From Aquiluna borgnonia (lineage in GTDB: Bacteria > Actinomycetota > Actinomycetes > Actinomycetales > Microbacteriaceae): a stretch of 64,000 nt of DNA. Of this stretch, positions 7,022 through 15,840 are shown one piece after another. The DNA lies in assembly GCF_013283855.1 (NCBI RefSeq), contig NZ_CP054056.1:1240001-1304000 (forward strand), written 5' to 3'. Both the position numbers and the translations under genes were made by a program. Below the pieces are notes generated by a model that ran no database searches, was not told the DNA's origin, and saw only the letters and a list, made by a program, of their open reading frames with translations. Position 1 is the first letter of the stretch; the number at the start of each line of letters is the position of its first letter.

Positions 7022-7729
7022 GTGTTCGAGCCTGATGAAAAAAAGCCCAAGATTGAGGCTGCATTTTTCGACGTCGACAACACTTTGGTTCGGGGTTCGA
7101 CCTCGATACTTTTCGGCAAGGTCGCCTTTGCCGGCGGCACGCTAAAGCGCAGAGACATCTGGCGCTTCATGTTCGAGCAGATGATGTTCATTCGCCGCGG
7201 CGAAAAGAACTCAACTATGTCGGACTTCAAAGACCGAGCGCTGCAACTGACCAAAGGCCACCCGATCAGTGAGTTGATGGCCGTGATGGACAAGGTTTAC
7301 CAGTCCGAAATCAAACCAAGACTCTGGCCCGAAACTGTTAACGCACTCAGGGACCACCTCGCCCAGGGACGAGAGGTTTGGCTTATCTCTGCTGCTCCAG
7401 TTGAACTGGTGCAGAAGATTGCGGATGACCTGGGTGCAACCGGTGCACTTGGGACCGTGGTGGGCAATGATGGCACCGTGCTAACCGGTGAATTGATTGG
7501 CGATCCACTTCACGGCAAGGCCAAGCGCAAAGCAGCCAAAAGGCTGGCCAAAGAGCGAGGAATCTCCCTCAAAAAGTCCTACGCCTACTCGGACTCTGTA
7601 AATGACCTACCGCTGCTAACCCTCGTCGGTCACGCGGTTGCTGTGAATCCAGACAAAGTTCTCAGGCGCTATGCGGAGGCGGCCGGCTGGGAAATCTTGC
7701 GTTTTAGAAAGCGCGATCTGCGCAAATAA
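7022..7729 (+). CDS. HAD-IB family phosphatase (SerB1-like)
   Basis: 235 aa HAD-superfamily hydrolase, subfamily IB. Motif I is FFDVDNTLV (residues 16-24; nucleophile D18, acid D20), motif II is ISAAP (near residue 125), and the C-terminal motif SDSVNDLPLL carries the metal-binding aspartates. It resembles the mycobacterial SerB1/Rv0505c group, which is often labelled phosphoserine phosphatase but also includes lysophospholipid or other phosphatases, so the substrate is uncertain. It is followed by a strong bidirectional terminator shared with the convergent bS22 gene. Confidence 0.88.
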   Translation: MFEPDEKKPKIEAAFFDVDNTLVRGSTSILFGKVAFAGGTLKRRDIWRFMFEQMMFIRRGEKNSTMSDFKDRALQLTKGHPISELMAVMDKVYQSEIKPRLWPETVNALRDHLAQGREVWLISAAPVELVQKIADDLGATGALGTVVGNDGTVLTGELIGDPLHGKAKRKAAKRLAKERGISLKKSYAYSDSVNDLPLLTLVGHAVAVNPDKVLRRYAEAAGWEILRFRKRDLRK

Positions 7730-7731
7730 AA

Positions 7732-7751
7732 AACCCGCCCGAAGGCGGGTT
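7732..7751. terminator. Bidirectional intrinsic terminator
   Basis: 8-bp stem AACCCGCC / GGCGGGTT with loop CGAA. It is preceded by an A-run and followed by TCTTT, between the convergent HAD and bS22 genes. Confidence 0.85.
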
Positions 7752-7761
7752 CTTTCAAGAT

Positions 7762-7860
7762 TTACTTCTTGTTGCGACGCTGGTGGCGAGTCTTACGAAG
7801 AAGCTTGCGGTGCTTCTTCTTAGACATACGCTTGCGGCGCTTCTTAATGATTGAACCCAC
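7762..7860 (-). CDS. Ribosomal protein bS22-like (AURKAIP1/COX24 domain)
   Basis: 32 aa, very basic (GSIIKKRRKRMSKKKHRK then LLRKTRHQRRNKK). It matches the AURKAIP1/COX24 mini-family, described in mycobacteria as the ribosome-associated protein bS22. It starts GTG at 7860 with GAGG upstream and stops TAA at 7762-7764. Position near proC is as in other actinobacteria. The gene is so short that automated callers often miss it. Confidence 0.9.
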   Translation of the reverse strand: MGSIIKKRRKRMSKKKHRKLLRKTRHQRRNKK

Positions 7861-7956
7861 GAAGACCTCACAATGAATGTGTTACTGCCCGATTGGGCAA
7901 CCTGAGAAGTTTAGCCCCTAGGCAAGGTCGCACTCAAGCCGTGAGCAAATTGTGAG

Positions 7957-8556
7957 CTAGCGCTTGACCTTAGCCTTGACCTCGGTCGCAAAGTGCTTAG
8001 CCTCACTCTTGACCTCGTCAACCACTTCCTCGACCTTATCGCGGGCGATTCTCTCGAAGTCCTTTGCGCTCTTTGCGGCTTCAACCTTTGCGTCGGCAAG
8101 CTTGCGGCCAAGGCGGTGTCCGAGGTCCTTGGGGTCGACATCGATGTCCAGCTCGTCAACTTTTGACTTCAGCTGCTCTCCTAGCCAGCCGGCCTTTTCG
8201 GTTAGCCAATGACCAAGTTTTTCACCGGCGTCACTCAGCGTGTGGGCAAGCTCATCGCTCTCCTCTTCGGCATCAAAGCCAAGGGAGAGGAAGTTGATCA
8301 TCCAGTCTTCAATTTCCTCTAATGGTTCAGGAACTACCGAGTAGAAACGCTTTTGTCCGTCTTCGCGAACCTCAACAAGTCCAACCTCACGCAGCGTCTT
8401 TAGGTGCTTTGATACGGTCGGCTGTCCTAGCTTGGAGGCTTCAACCAATTCTGTGACGGTCATTTCCCCGCTGCCACCGGCCAGGTTGGATTCCAGAAGG
8501 AGCTCAAGGAGCTGACGCCTGGTTGGGTCTGCAATTGCTTCGAAGATGTCTGCCAT
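7957..8556 (-). CDS. ArsR-family regulator with long charged C-terminal tail
   Basis: 199 aa. Residues 1-90 form an ArsR winged helix: ADPTRRQLLELLLE, then the recognition region LGQPTVSKHLKTLREVGLV. No metal-binding cysteines are seen in the DNA-recognition helix. Residues about 100-199 are rich in K, E, D and A and predicted helical, reminiscent of LEA/apolipoprotein-like amphipathic segments, well beyond the usual 100-120 aa of an ArsR protein. Its ATG lies 6 nt after TAGGGT. The target is unknown; its neighbours are proC and bS22. Confidence 0.87.
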   Translation of the reverse strand: MADIFEAIADPTRRQLLELLLESNLAGGSGEMTVTELVEASKLGQPTVSKHLKTLREVGLVEVREDGQKRFYSVVPEPLEEIEDWMINFLSLGFDAEEESDELAHTLSDAGEKLGHWLTEKAGWLGEQLKSKVDELDIDVDPKDLGHRLGRKLADAKVEAAKSAKDFERIARDKVEEVVDEVKSEAKHFATEVKAKVKR

Positions 8557-8562
8557 GTTTCA

Positions 8563-8568
8563 ACCCTA
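8563..8568 (-). promoter_or_regulatory. Leaderless -10 candidate, ArsR gene
   Basis: TAGGGT on the minus strand, 6 nt before ATG 8556. Confidence 0.5.
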
Positions 8569-8578
8569 TCCCTGAATA

Positions 8579-9403
8579 TCAGGAGTTTGCGATTTCCCTC
8601 GCCCTGCTAACTGCAGCCTCGAGTGATGCACTAAATATCGAACGGAGATCAGCCTGATCCAGCGTTGCAATGATGCGCTCAGTTGTTCCGCCGGGGCTGG
8701 TCACCCTTCTTCGAAGTTCAACAGGTTCCTCTCCCGAAGATTCCAAAAGTGCGATGGATCCTGCGAGTGTTTGCCTGACCATGAGCTTGGCATCGGCCTG
8801 GGAGAAACCCTTCTCAAGGGCAATCTTCTCCCACTGCTCGATGATGTAGAAAACCCAGGCTGGACCAGAACCGGAGATGGCACTTAGCGCATCGATTTGG
8901 GATTCTTCGATCTTCACCACCACCCCAACCGCCTCGAATAGCTCAGTCGCCGCCGTTACAGCCTCGGCACTGGCGTTTGGCCCCGATGCCAACCCGGTCA
9001 CTCCCTTCCCCACCAGAGCGGGAGTATTGGGCATTGTGCGAATCAGGTTTGGATTCTCAGGAAGCTGGCTGGCCATGGTTGCTAACTGGATACCCGCGGC
9101 CATTGATATGACGACTGAGTTTTTGCCAATTTCACCAACGAGTTCGCCCAACACATCGGCAATTTGATAGGGCTTGACCCCAAGCACAATCAAATCCGCA
9201 TCGCCGGCCATTAGTTGGTTGGCATCGGGGGAAGTTTCAGTGGCCAAGGCACTGATGCCTCGAGCCCGAAGTGCCTGAGCCTTGCTCTCGGTTCTAACCG
9301 TTGCAGAAATTAGTTCCCTGGGGTGGCCGGAGGCTATTAGGCCCTCAAGCACGGCCGAGCCCATTGATCCGGTTCCGATAAACGCAATTCTGAGTTTGTC
9401 CAC
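8579..9403 (-). CDS. proC: Pyrroline-5-carboxylate reductase
   Basis: 274 aa, last step of proline biosynthesis: NAD(P)H reduction of pyrroline-5-carboxylate to proline in the cytoplasm. The N-terminal Rossmann motif is FIGTGSMGSAV. The dimerisation domain has SGSGPAWVF and the P5CR signature region around LRRRVTSPGGTTE. I place the start at GTG 9403 (VDKLRIAFIG) rather than TTG 9409 because TAGGAT lies exactly 6 nt upstream, as for other leaderless genes here. An AGGA in the same place could also act as a ribosome-binding site. It lies 9 bp after the CPBP gene. Confidence 0.93.
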   Translation of the reverse strand: MDKLRIAFIGTGSMGSAVLEGLIASGHPRELISATVRTESKAQALRARGISALATETSPDANQLMAGDADLIVLGVKPYQIADVLGELVGEIGKNSVVISMAAGIQLATMASQLPENPNLIRTMPNTPALVGKGVTGLASGPNASAEAVTAATELFEAVGVVVKIEESQIDALSAISGSGPAWVFYIIEQWEKIALEKGFSQADAKLMVRQTLAGSIALLESSGEEPVELRRRVTSPGGTTERIIATLDQADLRSIFSASLEAAVSRAREIANS

Positions 9404-9409
9404 GGTCAA

Positions 9410-9415
9410 ATCCTA
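9410..9415 (-). promoter_or_regulatory. Leaderless -10 candidate, proC
   Basis: TAGGAT on the minus strand, overlapping the TAG stop of the CPBP gene and 6 nt before GTG 9403. Confidence 0.35.
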
Positions 9416-10129
9416 TGAGCCAAAGACCAGCGGGTACCCCACAAAGACAACTGCATCCATAACAAAGTGGGCCAGCACTAGCGGGGCGACGCGGTTGGTG
9501 CGGTGATACCAGTAGGCGAAAACCAGTCCCATAACAAAGTTGCCGACAAAAGCTGAGTACCCCTGGTAGAGGTGGTAGCTGGCCCTGAACAGTGCGGAGA
9601 GAAGGATGATTACCGTGATTGATATTTCGGGTCGCCAGAGCCTTAGCTTTTCCGAGAAAAATGCAGCGGCAATCACCTCTTCCAGCAGCCCCGCCTTGAA
9701 TGCCGCAAGCAAAAGCACGGGAATGGTCCACCAGTTATTGCCCAGCGTGCTGGGCAGAACCTGAGAGGTGACCCCAAGTTCGAGAGCTAGGAAGTAAAGG
9801 CCTATACCCGGAATTCCCACCAGCGCGGCAACACCAAGCACTTGAACCAGGTCGCCTGCCTGGGGCGTTAGCCCAATTTTTACTTGATCCTGGTTCAACC
9901 AGTAAAGCGCTAACAAAACCGGGACCAACGCCAGTGAAATATTTGCCAATTGACTGAGCAGATCAATCAGCGGGTTTTGTGCCAGGGGGCGATTGATAGC
10001 CGTTGTTGATCCGGCCAAACCCTGCTCCGAGGTGAGTTTTCTGAGCAATGAGATCAGGGACCAGATGCTGGATGCGCCAAGCGACAGCATGAGCACCAGC
10101 CCAAATTCAGCACCGTGGGATTTTTTCAA
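9413..10129 (-). CDS. CPBP-family intramembrane metalloprotease
   Basis: 238 aa with about seven to eight membrane segments. CPBP (Abi/Rce1) motifs are LLEEVIAAAFF (the two glutamates), FRASYHLYQG (motif 2 histidine) and LAHFVMDAVVF (motif 3 H and D). The usual R of EExxxR is not obvious. Members are glutamate-type intramembrane proteases; some give bacteriocin immunity. No bacteriocin gene is nearby, so the role is open. The annotated start is TTG; a downstream ATG at residue 14 is an alternative. Confidence 0.85.
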   Translation of the reverse strand: MKKSHGAEFGLVLMLSLGASSIWSLISLLRKLTSEQGLAGSTTAINRPLAQNPLIDLLSQLANISLALVPVLLALYWLNQDQVKIGLTPQAGDLVQVLGVAALVGIPGIGLYFLALELGVTSQVLPSTLGNNWWTIPVLLLAAFKAGLLEEVIAAAFFSEKLRLWRPEISITVIILLSALFRASYHLYQGYSAFVGNFVMGLVFAYWYHRTNRVAPLVLAHFVMDAVVFVGYPLVFGS

Positions 10130-10183
10130 CTCACAACTTTCAACAAACCAACCCTAAAGAGTTTAGGTGTCGGTGCTTAGCGT

Positions 10184-10189
10184 TAGGTT
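10184..10189 (+). promoter_or_regulatory. Leaderless -10 candidate, radA
   Basis: TAGGTT, 7 nt before ATG 10197. Supports that ATG as the radA start. Confidence 0.45.
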
Positions 10190-10196
10190 TGGAGCC

Positions 10197-11507
10197 ATGG
10201 CGAAGCAAAAGACGGAATTCCGCTGCAGTGAGTGCGGCTGGACCAGCGTGAAGTGGGCGGGCCGCTGCGGTGAGTGCCAAGCCTGGGGATCCCTGGAGGA
10301 AAGCGCCGGAACCACCAAAGAGGTGAAGCCGCTCAGGCTAAACGAATCGCAGGCAGCCCGGCCCATCACCGAAATTGAAACCCAAGGCACCAGAACTTCA
10401 CCAACCATGGTTGGTGAGTTTGACCGGGTACTGGGTGGCGGGTTGGTCCCGGGTGCAGCAATTTTGATTTCCGGTGAGCCAGGCGTTGGAAAGTCCACCT
10501 TGCTTTTGGAAGTCGCGTCCCGAGTAGCGAAATCCGGCAAGAAGGTGCTCTATGTATCAGCTGAAGAGTCTGCCTCACAGGTCAAGCTTCGAGCCGAGCG
10601 AACCGGAGCCATCAGCCCAAATCTTTACCTCGCGGCCGAGACCGATCTAGCAACTGTGCTGGGGCAAATCGAAGCGGTCAATCCGGAGCTGTTCATAGTT
10701 GACTCTGTCCAAACCGTTGCCTCGAGCGACATAGATGGAGTTGCCGGAATGCCCGCACAGGTCAGGGAGGTTGCTGCAAACCTGATTCGAACCGCCAAGC
10801 AGAATTCGATTCCGATGCTGCTGGTTGGGCACGTGACCAAGGACGGTTCAATTGCTGGACCGAGAACCCTTGAGCATCTGGTCGATGTGGTCTGTCACTT
10901 TGAGGGCGATCGACAAACCTCACTCCGTTTCATCAGAACCCTAAAAAACCGATTTGGCCCAACCGATGAGGTGGGCTGCTTTGAGCTCACCGGCGAGGGA
11001 ATCCTTGAGGTATCCGATCCCAGCTCACTCTTTGTTTCAGGTTCTGAGAATCCGGTTTCCGGGACCTGCATAACTGTGACTGTGGAGGGTAGGAGGGCTC
11101 TCATTGCTGAGGTGCAGGCCCTGGTGGTTCACTCCACTTCACCACAACCCAGGAGGGTTACCAACGGCGTCGATCCCTCCAGGGTCGCGATGCTACTGGC
11201 AGTGCTGGAGCGCCGAGCCGGCATGTCGCTAAGCGATAAAGATGTCTACGTCTCAACGGTTGGAGGGGTGAAGATCACCGAGCCGGCCGCTGATCTGGCC
11301 ATCGCCATTGCTATCGCCTCAGCCCTAAAAGATAAGCCGGTCAATTTCAAAGTCGCAGCGTTCGGCGAAATTTCACTGGCTGGTGAAATACGAGGGGTAT
11401 CAAACCTCAGTCAACGTACCCAGGAAGCAATCCGTCTTGGTCACCCCGAGGTAATCGGTGAGAAGGGTCAGCTCATCTCTCAGGCACTGCGCCGGGCAAT
11501 TAGTTGA
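10197..11507 (+). CDS. radA: DNA repair protein RadA
   Basis: 436 aa RecA-like ATPase that promotes branch migration in recombinational repair. An N-terminal C4 zinc finger (CSECGWTSVKWAGRCGEC) comes first, then Walker A GEPGVGKST, the RadA-specific KNRFG motif (LKNRFGPTDEVG), and a C-terminal Lon protease-like domain (DLAIAIAIASALKD). All key elements are intact. ATG 10197 (MAKQKTEFRC) is preferred over GTG 10167. The convergent downstream gene overlaps the last 8 bp. Confidence 0.95.
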   Translation: MAKQKTEFRCSECGWTSVKWAGRCGECQAWGSLEESAGTTKEVKPLRLNESQAARPITEIETQGTRTSPTMVGEFDRVLGGGLVPGAAILISGEPGVGKSTLLLEVASRVAKSGKKVLYVSAEESASQVKLRAERTGAISPNLYLAAETDLATVLGQIEAVNPELFIVDSVQTVASSDIDGVAGMPAQVREVAANLIRTAKQNSIPMLLVGHVTKDGSIAGPRTLEHLVDVVCHFEGDRQTSLRFIRTLKNRFGPTDEVGCFELTGEGILEVSDPSSLFVSGSENPVSGTCITVTVEGRRALIAEVQALVVHSTSPQPRRVTNGVDPSRVAMLLAVLERRAGMSLSDKDVYVSTVGGVKITEPAADLAIAIAIASALKDKPVNFKVAAFGEISLAGEIRGVSNLSQRTQEAIRLGHPEVIGEKGQLISQALRRAIS

Positions 11508-12096
11508 GGATGAAGCTCTTGTCCTCGGAAATCACTCCGTTGACCTCAGCCTTGATTCGGTAGGTTGCTCCGCCCGATGGGACAGGGTCATTTCCGTCGT
11601 CTGCTCCGCAGCCAGTCTCTGAAGAGTAAACCCGGTCCCAAATCCCCTTAGGTGCCTCAATGGTTTGGTTGGAAGCGAGCGTGATGAATGAATCGGTGTC
11701 AGCCGATCGATCACACTCTCGAGAGGACCAGTAGGTCTGATCACCCGAGGTGATCGTGTAGAAGGTGACCCTGGCTCCAACGTTGAACTTGCAGTCTTCC
11801 AAGCCCGTGTTGGTGATGGCATACCAAATGTTTGGGAGCTCATCGGAACTAAAGGTGTTCAAAGTCTCCGTTTCATTACCGATCATTACCTCAACACTGA
11901 CAACCCCCGGAGCACAGTCCGTAACCTCGTTAGCAACCGCCGACTCAGTCACAGCGCTTTGGGTTGGGGCTGGGGTTGCCTGCTGGGCCGGGCTAGAGAT
12001 TGATGAAAATCCGAACCAAATCGCCAAGCCGACCAGTGCTAAAGCGATGAGCGCGAGCAGTCTGCGGCGAGCATAAATCTGTTGCTGGGTAGGCAT
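11500..12096 (-). CDS. Membrane-anchored or secreted protein, unknown function
   Basis: 198 aa. A basic N-terminus and one hydrophobic helix (residues 13-32) are followed by a Pro/Ala/Thr/Gln-rich linker (about 33-50) and an extracytoplasmic domain with four cysteines (in TDCAP, EDCKF, RECDR and TGCGA). The domain looks beta-rich and Ig-like, but I do not recognise a family. TAGATT lies 6 nt before its ATG. It overlaps the end of convergent radA by 8 bp. Confidence 0.8.
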   Translation of the reverse strand: MPTQQQIYARRRLLALIALALVGLAIWFGFSSISSPAQQATPAPTQSAVTESAVANEVTDCAPGVVSVEVMIGNETETLNTFSSDELPNIWYAITNTGLEDCKFNVGARVTFYTITSGDQTYWSSRECDRSADTDSFITLASNQTIEAPKGIWDRVYSSETGCGADDGNDPVPSGGATYRIKAEVNGVISEDKSFILN

Positions 12097-12102
12097 GGAA
12101 CA

Positions 12103-12108
12103 AATCTA
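12103..12108 (-). promoter_or_regulatory. Leaderless -10 candidate, anchored protein gene
   Basis: TAGATT on the minus strand, 6 nt before ATG 12096. Confidence 0.45.
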
Positions 12109-12109
12109 G

Positions 12110-12604
12110 TTACAGGTACTTCAGCATGCGTGAGTTTCCAAGCGTGTTCTGCTTAACTCTCGCCAAATCCAGAAACTCTGCGACTCCGTCATCGTGAGAG
12201 CGGACAAGCTCTGCGTAGGTTTCTGGGTCGACGGGAACGTCCGAAATCTCCTCAAAGCCGTGGCTCTGGAAAAATTCAACTTCAAAGGTGAGGCAGAAAA
12301 CCCTGCGAACCCCGAGTAAGCGGGCCCGCTCCAGAAGCTCGCGCAGCATCGCGGCACCAATGCCGCGGCGCTTGTAGTTCTGATCAACCGCTAGCGTGCG
12401 AACCTCGGCCAAGTCTCGCCACATCACGTGTAGCGCACCGAATCCGACGACCTCGCCCTCGAGCTCAGCGACCACGAACTCTTGGATGGCCTCATAAAAC
12501 TCAACCATTTCTTTACCAAGCAGAATGCGCTCCTGAACCAAAGGCTCTGCAATTCGAGTGATCGCCTCAACGTCTGAGGTGTTGGCCGAGCGAATAAGAA
12601 GCAT
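12110..12604 (-). CDS. GNAT acetyltransferase, probable amino-acid N-acetyltransferase (NAGS-like)
   Basis: 164 aa. The GNAT acetyl-CoA motif is VDQNYKRRGIGAAMLREL (Q/RxxGxG/A). The overall pattern, including EVRTLAV and the FFQSHGFEEI ending, resembles the short stand-alone N-acetylglutamate synthase of actinobacteria (Rv2747 type), which starts arginine biosynthesis. No arg gene is adjacent, so this is a family-based call. The ATG at 12604, 7 bp past the SOUL stop, has a CATAAT 6 nt upstream. A TTG at 12625 is an alternative start. Confidence 0.82.
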   Translation of the reverse strand: MLLIRSANTSDVEAITRIAEPLVQERILLGKEMVEFYEAIQEFVVAELEGEVVGFGALHVMWRDLAEVRTLAVDQNYKRRGIGAAMLRELLERARLLGVRRVFCLTFEVEFFQSHGFEEISDVPVDPETYAELVRSHDDGVAEFLDLARVKQNTLGNSRMLKYL

Positions 12605-12611
12605 CTGGCAA

Positions 12612-13133
12612 TTATGGAGCAACAACCCGCTTCACAGGAACTAGAACCTCATTGCGGCGCATGAAAAACGGTGTCCAGGGTCCGTTGTAGCGAGCGTAGA
12701 CCGGACCACCCGCTGCCTCGTAACCCGAATTGCCCAGTACTGAGAGGAGGGCTTTTGCCTTTCGCTCAAACAGTTCATCATTGCCAAGACCGGAAAATGT
12801 AACGGCGGCAAACAACCCCCCGCTGGCTCGGTGTTTGCTGAGAGTTGCATCGGCAGTCCCCGGCATCGCCTCGAGTTTCATTTCACCGGGCATCACAAAA
12901 GAGGTTTCATAGCCGCCTGGAACCGGTTTCTGCAATACCGGTGCAGTCATGGCAATCTGCTTGCCCTCGAGGTTTGAACCAAAAATGTAACCGGCTAGGC
13001 GCCTAAACGCCTGGTTGCCGGAATCGGGCATCGAACCCGAATCAAAAGTCGAGACCAGCAGGTGCTCTGGGTAGTCCCTAACTTCCGCGCCGCTGAGCTG
13101 GGCGACCACCCGATAGCTCAGCTGCTCGGTCAT
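12612..13133 (-). CDS. SOUL heme-binding family protein
   Basis: 173 aa, single SOUL/HBP domain throughout: YRVVAQLSGAEVRDYPEHLLVST near the start, AFRRLAGYIFG, then KQIAMTAPVLQ, and the C-terminal ARYNGPWTPFFMRRNEVLVPV. Family members bind heme or tetrapyrroles; the role in bacteria is poorly defined. The gene lies 1 bp after the clpC stop and 7 bp before the GNAT, so it probably shares their transcript. Confidence 0.9.
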   Translation of the reverse strand: MTEQLSYRVVAQLSGAEVRDYPEHLLVSTFDSGSMPDSGNQAFRRLAGYIFGSNLEGKQIAMTAPVLQKPVPGGYETSFVMPGEMKLEAMPGTADATLSKHRASGGLFAAVTFSGLGNDELFERKAKALLSVLGNSGYEAAGGPVYARYNGPWTPFFMRRNEVLVPVKRVVAP

Positions 13134-13134
13134 G

Positions 13135-15591
13135 TTAGGCCACTACTTCTTTGGCGCGATCAGTCGAGACAAATGTGAACTCGCCCGAGACGTAGTCGAC
13201 CAAAATATCTTGCGCGTTCTGGATATCTCCGGTGAGGATTCGCTCGGAAATCGCGTCCTCGATTTCGCGCTGGACCACTCTGCGAAGCGGTCTGGCACCC
13301 ATCGATGGATCGTAACCAAGCTCAATCAACTTCTCCTTGGCGGAGGAGGTTAGAGTCAACTTGAGATCGCGCTCATCGAGCCTGATTTGCAGACGCTTGA
13401 TGAACAGATCGACAATCAGCAGCAGCTCCTCGCGGGTCAGCTGTGGGAAGACGATGACCTCATCAACTCGGTTGAGGAACTCCGGCTTGAAGTTTTGCTT
13501 CAGCGATTCGTTCACCCTGGCGCGCATCTGGTCGTAGTCATTCTTGGAGTCACCCTCCAGGGTGAAGCCAAGTGCTCCACGAGTGATTTCCTTGGTGCCG
13601 AGGTTGGTGGTCATGATGATCACCGTGTTCTTGAAGTCAACGACTCGGCCCTGGCCATCGGTTAGACGCCCCTCCTCAAGAATCTGAAGCAGGGAGTTGA
13701 AGATGTCCGGGTGGGCCTTCTCGATCTCATCAAAGAGCACAACTGAGAATGGCTTGCGGCGAATCTTCTCGGTGAGCTGACCGCCCTCGTCGTAACCGAC
13801 GAATCCCGGAGGTGCTCCAAACAGTCTGGAAACGGTGTGCTTTTCCCCGTACTCGGACATGTCAAGGGCAATCAGGGCATCCTCGTCGTCAAACAGGAAC
13901 TCCGCTAGCGCCTTGGCCAGCTCCGTCTTACCAACACCGGTTGGGCCTGCAAAAATGAACGAGCCGGATGGGCGCTTTGGATCTTTCAAACCAGCGCGCT
14001 GGCGACGAATTGTCTTTGAAAGTGCTGCGATAGCAAGGTCCTGACCGATAACCCGCTGGTGTAGCTCTTGCTCCATGAAGATTAGTTTCGAGCCCTCTTC
14101 CTCGCTGAGCTTGAACACTGGGATGCCGGTGGCCTGGGCCAGCACCTCGGCGATAAGTCCCTCGTCGACGATGCCAGGCTTTTGAATGTTGCCCTCGCGG
14201 AACTCGCGCTCCATTCGGATTTTCTCCGCGGTCAACTTCTTTTCCTCATCGCGCTTGGCTGCAGCGGCCTCAAAGTCCTGATCCGCGATGGCCTGCTCTT
14301 TGGCCTTCTTGACGACAGCAATCTTCTCGTCCATCTCGCGAAGCTCCGGTGGCGAAGACAGGAAGCTTAGTCTCAGGCGAGCTCCGGCCTCATCGATAAG
14401 GTCAATTGCCTTGTCCGGCAGGAATCGGTCGGAGACGTAACGGTCCGACATTCCAACCGCAGCGACAATCGCACCGTCTGTGATGGAAACCTTGTGGTGC
14501 GCTTCGTAGCGATCGCGCAGTCCCTTGAGAATGTTGATTGCCATCGCGGGGGTTGGCTCGTTTACCTGGACCGACTGGAAGCGACGTACCAGCGCTGCGT
14601 CTTTTTCAAAGTGCTTGCGGTATTCATCCAATGTGGTGGCACCGATGGTCTGCAGCTCGCCTCTAGCAAGCATGGGCTTGAGGATCGATGCTGCGTCAAT
14701 GGCACCCTCGGCAGCTCCGGCTCCGACCAGGGTGTGAATTTCGTCAATGAAGGTGATGATGTCGCCTCGGGTGCGAATCTCCTTGGTCACCTTCTTGAGG
14801 CGCTCCTCAAAATCACCGCGGTAACGAGAACCAGCAATCAAGCTGCCCATGTCCAGGGTGTAGACCTGCTTGCCGCGCAGCGTTTCGGGAACCATACCGG
14901 AGACAATTGCCTGGGCTAGGCCCTCAACGACGGCAGTCTTTCCAACTCCCGGCTCACCAATCAGGATTGGGTTGTTCTTGGTGCGGCGCGAAAGAATCTG
15001 CATGACGCGCTCGATCTCGCGCTCACGACCAACCACTGGGTCGAGCTTTCCCTCCGAAGCAGCCAGGGTCAGGTTGCGACCAAACTGATCGAGAATCTGA
15101 GAGCCCTTGGGCTGCGGGTTCGTTTCCCCACCAACCGCAACGGTTTCTTTGCCCTGGAAGCCAGAGAGCAGCTGAATTACCTGCTGGCGGACCTTGTTGG
15201 TGTCAGCACCCAACTTGGTTAGCACCTGGGCTGCCACACCCTCACCCTCGCGGATCAGCCCCAGCAGCAGGTGTTCGGTTCCGATGTAGCTGTGCCCTAG
15301 CTGAAGTGCTTCGCGGAGCGAGAGCTCCAAAACCTTTTTAGCGCGCGGAGTGAAAGGAATGTGGCCGGACGGAGCCTGCTGACCCTGACCGATAATCTCC
15401 TGGACCTGCTCGCGAACCTGCTCGAGGTTGATGCCCAGTGCCTCGAGGGCCTTGGCGGCAACGCCCTCGCCCTCGTGGATCAGACCGAGCAGGATGTGCT
15501 CAGTTCCGATGTAGTTGTGGTTCAGTAGCTTTGCCTCTTCTTGGGCAAGAACGACCACCCGCCTGGCCTTGTCGGTAAATTTCTCGAACAA
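13135..15591 (-). CDS. clpC: ATP-dependent Clp protease ATPase subunit ClpC
   Basis: 818 aa AAA+ unfoldase feeding substrates to ClpP. Two N-terminal Clp repeats (1-150) come first, then Walker A of D1 GEPGVGKTA (near 205), Walker B TFIDEIH, a UVR/coiled-coil middle region ([12 protein letters not shown] and following, 410-450), Walker A of D2 GPTGVGKTE (near 545) and the C-terminal ClpB_D2 domain. I set the start at TTG 15591 ([13 protein letters not shown]) because GGAGG lies 7 nt upstream and actinobacterial ClpC proteins begin MFERFTD. The GTG at 15597 would be only 1 nt from the Shine-Dalgarno. Confidence 0.96.
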   Translation of the reverse strand: MFEKFTDKARRVVVLAQEEAKLLNHNYIGTEHILLGLIHEGEGVAAKALEALGINLEQVREQVQEIIGQGQQAPSGHIPFTPRAKKVLELSLREALQLGHSYIGTEHLLLGLIREGEGVAAQVLTKLGADTNKVRQQVIQLLSGFQGKETVAVGGETNPQPKGSQILDQFGRNLTLAASEGKLDPVVGREREIERVMQILSRRTKNNPILIGEPGVGKTAVVEGLAQAIVSGMVPETLRGKQVYTLDMGSLIAGSRYRGDFEERLKKVTKEIRTRGDIITFIDEIHTLVGAGAAEGAIDAASILKPMLARGELQTIGATTLDEYRKHFEKDAALVRRFQSVQVNEPTPAMAINILKGLRDRYEAHHKVSITDGAIVAAVGMSDRYVSDRFLPDKAIDLIDEAGARLRLSFLSSPPELREMDEKIAVVKKAKEQAIADQDFEAAAAKRDEEKKLTAEKIRMEREFREGNIQKPGIVDEGLIAEVLAQATGIPVFKLSEEEGSKLIFMEQELHQRVIGQDLAIAALSKTIRRQRAGLKDPKRPSGSFIFAGPTGVGKTELAKALAEFLFDDEDALIALDMSEYGEKHTVSRLFGAPPGFVGYDEGGQLTEKIRRKPFSVVLFDEIEKAHPDIFNSLLQILEEGRLTDGQGRVVDFKNTVIIMTTNLGTKEITRGALGFTLEGDSKNDYDQMRARVNESLKQNFKPEFLNRVDEVIVFPQLTREELLLIVDLFIKRLQIRLDERDLKLTLTSSAKEKLIELGYDPSMGARPLRRVVQREIEDAISERILTGDIQNAQDILVDYVSGEFTFVSTDRAKEVVA

Positions 15592-15647
15592 GTGCACACC
15601 TCCAATAAATCTCTAGTCATGATGCTAGGAGGAGGTGAGGCTAAGAA

Positions 15648-15833
15648 CTAGGGCTGTTCGCCCAAGGCGTTAGCGCGCTTGGCTCGCTCTTCCGCTTCAA
15701 TCTTTTGGTAGGCATCGCGCTCACCCTTGTCTGCCCTGAGAATTGAGCGCAGCATTATCCAAAATAGGACGCCGACCAACGCTGGAGGAATCAGCGAAAT
15801 TAGCGCGTCAAGAATCAAATCCCAAATTTCCAT
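15648..15833 (-). CDS. Small single-pass membrane protein between lysS and clpC
   Basis: 61 aa. One hydrophobic helix (about residues 8-30, LILDALISLIPPALVGVLFWIML) is followed by a charged, probably cytoplasmic tail (RADKGERDAYQKIEAEERAKRA). It lies 7 bp downstream of the lysS stop, so it is co-transcribed. Small proteins of this shape occur at the same place in related Microbacteriaceae as far as I recall; the function is unknown. Confidence 0.75.
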   Translation of the reverse strand: MEIWDLILDALISLIPPALVGVLFWIMLRSILRADKGERDAYQKIEAEERAKRANALGEQP

Positions 15834-15840
15834 CTCACAC

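Noticed and set aside
14494-14919. 141-codon plus-strand frame inside clpC
   Set aside because: Complement of the conserved D1 ATPase region; no independent evidence.
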